A stretch of DNA of 64,000 nucleotides from Gossypium raimondii (lineage: Eukaryota; Streptophyta; Magnoliopsida; Malvales; Malvaceae), in the NCBI RefSeq assembly GCF_025698545.1, contig NC_068576.1, forward strand, positions 49,386,390 through 49,450,389, in the 5' to 3' direction. The position numbers and the translations under genes were made by a program. Position 1 is the first letter of the stretch. Each line of letters opens with the position of its first letter. Below are positions 58,060 through 64,000 of the stretch, in pieces. The notes beneath the pieces are model-generated. The model did no database searches, was not told where the DNA came from, and saw nothing but the letters and a program-made list of their open reading frames with translations.

Positions 58060-59935
58060 TTCACGAAAATGTGACAAATCTACGGTCCCTTGTAAGGTTC
58101 TTTGATCCCACGCAAGGGTTTGCAGCATCATTATTAATTATCTTGCTTGTCAGCTAGATTATTGCGGTTTGCTGCTGTAGTTGTGGTCATTATGCTTGAC
58201 AGAAATAACTCAGTTAATGCTCTTTGCCAAAACATCCTTCGAGCCGAAGTTTGTTTGTTGGGAAACCAGGAGTTTTGAGACACTAATAACCTGCCACTCT
58301 AGTGATTTAGGGTCCCAAGATTTACAAGCAAGATAATCATAAGCACTATCCACTATAACCCATCCGCTAAATGCATATGTCGGAACCAACTACACTACAA
58401 GGCAGCCTAATGCCTGCTATATTCATAACGGCTTCGTGGATTTGTAACCAGCAAACCGATTCCAGTCCCAACAACCGTTAACATCAAGTATATCACATGC
58501 TAAAGTTGATCCATCATAATCGTGCTCAATAATTCGGTATCTCCAGAAAGGGCCTAGCTGAGGTATCCAATTGTCAACCCAAATCTTAGCTTGTTACCAT
58601 CACTGACTGACCAGGAAGTAACTATGTCCCAAATCTCTGTTAGTGACCTCCAATCAAAGGAACATCTCTGCTTCGGGCTATGCTCATAGGGGAGACGTTC
58701 GTAATCTTGTACTTTGCACGCATAACTTGCACCCATAGGAATCTCAAATGGTGATAAGGTGAAATACCAACTTGATTAAGAAAGACTTGTTTTGATCATG
58801 CAATCTCCTAAGGCCGATACCTCCATTAGCTATAGGTTGACAGCATTGACTTCAATTAACTAATGTAATTTTCCGCTCTTCATTTGAAGCTCCCCATATA
58901 AATTATTTAGTAATTCTTTTGCTCTCTTTACGCATGCTCATCAGTATCATTTGTATAGAGTCGTTGGGAATGACAATGACTAACCTGACCTAGCCAACCA
59001 TTGATATGAGGCGTGCATCCCATCCATTAAGGTGCTTTTTGATTTTCTCAACAATTATGTGAAAGGTGCTAGTAGTGACTAAAGCTGATCATAGTTTGAC
59101 TCAGGCTAAATTTTAGATCCGTTTTTAGTTTTAGACTTAGTTCAGTTTAAAAAATAGGTATAAAATTTTGTCTAAACTCAATCTAGATAAAAAAAATTAA
59201 AATTCGAGTTTGGCCCGACCGCTTATCTTAAAATTTTTTATATTAATTTTTTATATACAAATAAAGTAAAAAATATATAATACATCAAATGCATTAAAAA
59301 TATTAAAATAAATATTTCCCAATAAATTAAAAATAAATTAAAAATCTTTATACTTAAATAACACTAATATAAGTGTAACTTAGCAAACAAATGTGTCTAA
59401 AATAGTAACAAAATTAATAATAAAACAAGATTTATACAATATCAAAATAATAATAACAACAAAATAGTAGTAATATAATAATAAAATGATAGTAAAACAA
59501 TGACAAAACATCATAATTTTTTTTTTTGTAAATCCAAATCGAACCCGGACCAAATAATTTTACTCGAGGCTCGACCTATTTAAAAAATGAACCTTATTTT
59601 ATCTGAACCCTTTTTTTAAATTTATATTTTTACTTAAAATTTATCACATTTTAAACGGACCTTCGAACTGACTGAAGTGGCCAAGCCATAATCATGTCTA
59701 GGAGACTTGTGACCACCTATACACCCCAAGTCTTCCACTTGTTCAAACCCAAGTAAATTCCTCACTGCAATACTAGTAGAGGGTTCAATGTTAGAGAAAA
59801 AAACCAATGTCTTTCTTGCATTCACCTTATGGCCCAAAAAGAGCGCAATTGATTAAGGGTATTTTGCACAACCTGCGCTCGGGTCATGTCAGCCTCATTG
59901 AATAAAACCCGTGTGGGATAAAAAGACCGTCAACT
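58060..59935 (-). pseudogene. LINE fragment (3' part of ORF2), decayed and split
   Basis: The minus strand shows, in order, an RT thumb-side piece (about 59935-59640; NEADMTRAQVVQ, GHKVNARKT, GFEQVEDLG) and, after an insertion, KIKKHLNGWDARLISMVG, a GGIGLRRLHDQNKSFL-like block and a DGNKLRFWVDNW-like piece typical of plant LINE C-termini (58740-58540). Stops and frameshifts are frequent. It is the opposite end of ORF2 to most of the LINE at 4150-6410, so the two are separate insertions. Confidence 0.75.
59085..59640. mobile_element. hAT-type MITE inside the LINE fragment
   Basis: Separates two adjoining LINE segments. Its arms (gtttggcccgacc, cgaacccggacc, tttaaaaaatgaacc) and its interior of taacaaaat / aataataaaac repeats match, in inverse orientation, the outer hAT MITE at 14860-18968. 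Exact ends and TSD not found. Confidence 0.5.
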
Positions 59936-62619
59936 TTCACCGTAAACGGATTCCAAGCTCTATTTACATTCTTTAGGAAAAATAGTTTACAAAATAAATC
60001 CTTACTTAAAATTATACATGTACTTTGTAGGAGGTAGTTAAGTTAATCCCAGCTTTCTATCATATATACCTTTTTGATATTGTCAAATTACCAATTGCTT
60101 TGAATATAGGCTCAAACAATTCGAACCAATTGCATAGAATAAAAATTTTAATTAACTTTTATTGGAAAAGGTAAGTCTTTCTATAACTGGAAAATAAAAT
60201 TTATTTTATAAAATAAATTCTTACTATTTTTAACAAAATAAAACTCTCGATAATGCATGTGTATTTCTTTTAATAGTCCAACACATAGTTCCTACTTATA
60301 GAGAAACGGTACAAAAATTCTGTATGAATAAAATCTAATAATCTAATAATATTTTTATACAAAATACAACTTCTACTCTAAGTAAAAGACATAAGGGGTA
60401 GCGGCATACCCTATAGGATACTAGGGTTTACCCCTTGCATGTAACATGGCCTAATTGAGCTTTTCATGTATTGGGTCAAACTATATATGGTATTTGGAGT
60501 TTTATCTAACACTTATAATTTATTCAACTCAATAAATATTTTTTATTTTCCAAAATTTTATTCATTTAATAAATTAATATTAACTAATCTAATTTCTTAA
60601 TTTAATTATTTTTCAACCCAATTCTAATTCTATTAAAGTCATGACAATTTTGACGTATTAAAATTTATGAGTAAATATATTTAATTGTCTTATTCCACAA
60701 ATCCACCATGACTAATTAATTTAATTCTTATTTCAAATTTCAATTATTTAATTAAATTAAACAATAATTTAAAGAAATTAAATTGATTTTTAAGTCATCT
60801 TTTGTACTCAACGAGAAAAAGTATTCACTACTGATAGTGATACATGTAATCTATTTCTCTTACTTTATCATTTCCATCCATTTCATATGATTAGATCTAT
60901 ACACAATTCGCTTTTGGTTGTCTCGAGTTAGCGGAGAGGCCAAATGGACATAAATAATTAGACCTCAAATAATTTGTAATTAAGTTTTGGCTTGATCTCA
61001 CACGTCAGTGTTCATGCACCAAGCAAAAAATTAGCACAAATATAAATATTTAAAAGCAACTTTGAGTGCAAGTGTGACAAGTTAGTTGTAATATTTATGT
61101 GTTACAATTGAAAACGTAATATTTCAAGGATCGAACTCAAAGGATTATTAAAATGGTAAATGCTTTTATCAAGTTAATTGAAAATTAAGCAATTACTAAT
61201 ATAATTTATTCAAGAATTATTAGTGCAATCAAATAAAGAGATATATTTAAGATAATTCTCGGTTAATAAATTAAACAAACTAGTTTTCTTTTATATTGTT
61301 TTAGACGATGTAAATGATGAAACAATGGTTGATTGATTAGTCAGTTGCAAATTAAATTAATAACATATTCCAATTATATTGCTTGCTACTCGAATGAAGA
61401 ATCTTCTCTCAGTCTCATCCTAACTCAAAATTACCAATTAAGCTTTCCTCTTGGTCTCACTACTCAACACGATTATCTCGAACTATCTAATGATAAACTC
61501 TCCTCTCAGTCTTGTTTATCTAAATTTTTCAATAGATGCGTCATTTCTAGCGTATTAAGAATTCCAATATAAAAGAATAACCAAACAATCAAGCATAAAA
61601 CGTTAACTTAATCTAACAATCAACTCATCCATTAACTAACAAGCAATATCAACACATTATAAAGTTTAACACCCAAATAGAAATTTCATTGAACAGTTGA
61701 TATGCACAATATAAAGATAAAGGTAAGAAATGCTCATTTAGATGTGGAACCAATGACACCCAAAGGTTTGATCCATCTCCATTTACAAAAGTCATTAACA
61801 AGAAAGAAAAAATAAAACAACAACAACAAAATTATTATAAAAGAGAAGAGAAAATCTAATCTAAAAAATGAGAAGAAAAATAAAAGAAACCTAATCTAAA
61901 AATATGAAAAGTAAAGAAAATATTCTGCCTCCCAAAATTTACTCTCAAAAGCTTATAAAGTAGTATTTATAGTCTAATAACATTTAACCTGCCAAAGACA
62001 ATTATATCCTTAAATGAGAAGTGACCTAAGTTTGTTTGGTTACAGAATTGTCCCTGTAATTTTTAACTTGTCAGTCTTCAATGTCACAACACCCATAACA
62101 CAGCCTTGCTGGCGTCATGACATGAACAACAAGCCACTAGGTTCCCTTCACTTCAACATTTGGTTTGGAGCCACAACCTCGAGAACTTAAAATCACGACT
62201 TTGAAGTTCAATGTTGCAATACTCTATATTTAATGTAACAACCTTCACAACATAGTATTCCAAAGTTGAGTTTTGGTGAAATTAAACATCCTCAAAATGA
62301 TAAAAATATTAAATTTTAGTTGATTCACATAAAATTAATTAAATTCGGATATTAAAATATATGTACCGTAAATAGCAAAGTGATAAAAATGATAAATTAT
62401 AGGATTAGAAAAAGTGAATTAATGTACTAAACGTTAAAGAAAAAAGACAATAATATTACATAAAAATATGGAGGTATCTGTTTATCACTATACTACGTTT
62501 GTTTTAATTTTAAATTGAATCGGAAGAAGGTCATAGTTTTGGATGTAGGTGGGATTTGCAAGTATTATATATATATAAGCCCTCATATTTGAACCACACA
62601 AGAATTGGAGACAGTAATT
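59936..62619. other. AT-rich spacer with unclassified repeat-like blocks
   Basis: No gene. 60405-60540 (ccctataggatactaggg, tattgggtcaaac) and 61020-61780 (gtgcaagtgtgac, ggatcgaactcaaagg, ctctcagtct repeats) read like non-coding parts of LTR retrotransposons, but no borders were found. A TATA-like tatatatataagc lies at about 62568-62580. Confidence 0.4.
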
Positions 62620-63118
62620 AGGAGTGAATTTGATTCAAAAAATTGAAAAAATTTGAATTTTAAGTTAATCGAATTGAGTTATTCGACTCAACTTGAATTA
62701 GTAATTTAAGTCGAGTTAAATTTTTAATTGAATAACTCAAATAATTGATTGGTGTAAATACTCCTTTTGTCCCTATCAATTTTGAAAATGAGCAAACTGG
62801 GTCTCTCTCTCAACAAAATTACAAAATAAATTCAAAATAAAGTTTAAAACTCAAATTATTTATAAAAATTCCAAATTTTATATTTTAAAAAATTATAAAA
62901 TAAATAATTAATTAATTTTAGGACCTAAATAAGTTAAAATTTTAAAATTTTCTAAAACAATAATTTTGGGATCTAAATAAGTTAATTGGTTATTCAAGTT
63001 TATCATACTAATTTTTTTTGCTTTGAATTTTTTCAAATATATAGGGTTTCAAATTTATGTGCTATAACATGAAATTAGTTATATTGTAAAATATTTTAGT
63101 TTGACATGTTTATTTTTT
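62620..63118 (+). mobile_element. Truncated hAT-like TCGA-rich element
   Basis: Starts taggagtgaatttgattc, continues with aatcgaattgagttattcg, gattggtgtaaatactcc and tgggtctctctc, and lacks the right arm. Third member of the family at 3530-3907 and 21188-21770. Confidence 0.5.
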
Positions 63119-63126
63119 AGTTATAA

Positions 63127-63262
63127 GAACCATTTTAGATAGACGGTGCGTTTACTTGTGGTTAATATAAAACAATGATGACAAGTAAAATTAAATACTA
63201 TAATGTGAGAAAAAATTAAACGTACCATACTAAAAATAAATGTCCATCTAAAAGAGTCCTAA
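63127..63262. mobile_element. Possible short MITE, about 135 bp
   Basis: Left ccattttagatagacggtgcgttta and inverted right ctcttttagatggac...gtacgttta share the ttttagatRgac and gtRcgttta words. No TSD was resolved. Confidence 0.3.
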
Positions 63263-63289
63263 GTCTTCAGGTGGGTTTTTTACAATAAT

Positions 63290-64000
63290 ATTATAAAAAA
63301 ATAAAAATTTACCAAACTATTATAACTTTTTTTATTTACCAAAATATATAAATTTTTTTATTTACCAAAATATATCAAAAAACAAAACAAAAAAAACCTG
63401 CAAAAAAAAATCAGATCGATGTGACAATTAACTGGTGACGCCAATGGTATTGGCGGCACCAAAGGTGCCAATGCCATTGGCGGCACCAATGGTGCCATAC
63501 TAATTGGCGGCACCACTCGTATTATAAATACGACCTCTGTCCAGCTGAAGAGAGAATCAAAAGAAAAAAAAGAAGAAGAAGAGTTGGCGCGGAAAAGAAG
63601 AGAAAAAGAGAGAAAAGAGGAGAAAAAGGAGGTATTTTTTTAAAAATAATTGATTATATTGTTGTTATTATTTTGTATATTTTGTAATAATTTTTGTTTT
63701 AGTTTAGTTATTAAGATTAATAAAACTCAAAATAATAGTATTATTATTATTATTATTGTTGTTGTTGTTGTTGTTGTTGTTAGTATTAAAATGTTATTAA
63801 TGTATTAAGATGTAACTTAGTAATGTAATTGTTAGCGAAAACTAGTATTATTATTATGGTTACTTATTATTTTTATTTACGAAAATAAACTAGTTAGTAA
63901 AAAACTAGTATTATTATTATAGTTAGTTAGTTAGTTATTATTTTTAGTAAAATTAATAATTTTAGTGTGTATTATTTTGTGTATTATTTTGAGTATAATT
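63290..64000. mobile_element. Element with GGCGGCACC-type motifs, copy 2 (cut by window end)
   Basis: A tttaccaaaatatat-type AT-rich arm, then a cluster of ggcggcacc / ggtgcca palindromic words (63430-63525), a TATA-like attataaata, a purine-rich aagaagaagag stretch, and AT-rich sequence with ATT and GTT runs (63740-63780). Same order as at 54445-54944. The AT arm plus GC-rich palindromic block recalls the design of the MULE ends at 37146. Confidence 0.45.

Overview
This window is plant nuclear DNA from a dicot, most likely cotton (Gossypium) or another member of the Malvaceae. The host genes are split by short GT-AG introns, the gene families are plant-specific (A-type CYP71 cytochromes P450, RGLG ubiquitin ligase, chloroplast rhodanese STR11, GLOX copper-radical oxidase, cytosolic sulfotransferase), and the AT-rich spacers are crowded with transposable elements. 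The species call rests on remembered resemblance and no search was run.

Layout. 1.3-2.9 kb holds an intact CYP71 gene (-). 4.1-11.5 kb holds a decayed non-LTR retrotransposon (LINE, -), cut open by a 2,761-bp solo LTR with a perfect 5-bp target-site duplication (TSD) and by a second unresolved LTR-like block. 12.8-19.0 kb is a stack of transposons: one solo LTR, then a hAT-type element containing another solo LTR that itself contains a second hAT-type element. 19-23.8 kb is repeat-rich spacer with a Harbinger-type MITE. 23.9-37.0 kb is the gene-rich core: a second CYP71 gene (+), STR11 (-, ten exons), an RGLG RING E3 ligase (+, eleven coding exons) and an intronless GLOX gene (+). 37.1-44.3 kb is a 7.2-kb Mutator-like element (MULE) with matching termini and a perfect 9-bp TSD. 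It carries a broken MuDR-type transposase gene facing a broken plant-mobile-domain (PMD) gene. 44.9-57.5 kb holds two solo LTRs of one family in opposite orientation, flanking a tandem duplication of a sulfotransferase gene (intact copy at 48.7-49.7 kb, dead copy at 53.0-54.1 kb) with a MULE-derived segment between the copies. 57.5-64 kb is repeats and a second broken LINE.

The six intact host genes (two P450s, STR11, RGLG, GLOX, sulfotransferase) do not form an operon or an obvious pathway cluster. The P450s and the sulfotransferase are all specialised-metabolism families, but nothing here shows that they act together. I found no tRNA, rRNA or CRISPR array. The most unusual material is in the mobile DNA: the PMD-carrying MULE with its TGACGT-rich ends and telomere-like minisatellite, tRNA-like Pol III promoter modules inside an LTR and a MULE derivative, and the triple nest that can be peeled apart exactly by its TSDs.
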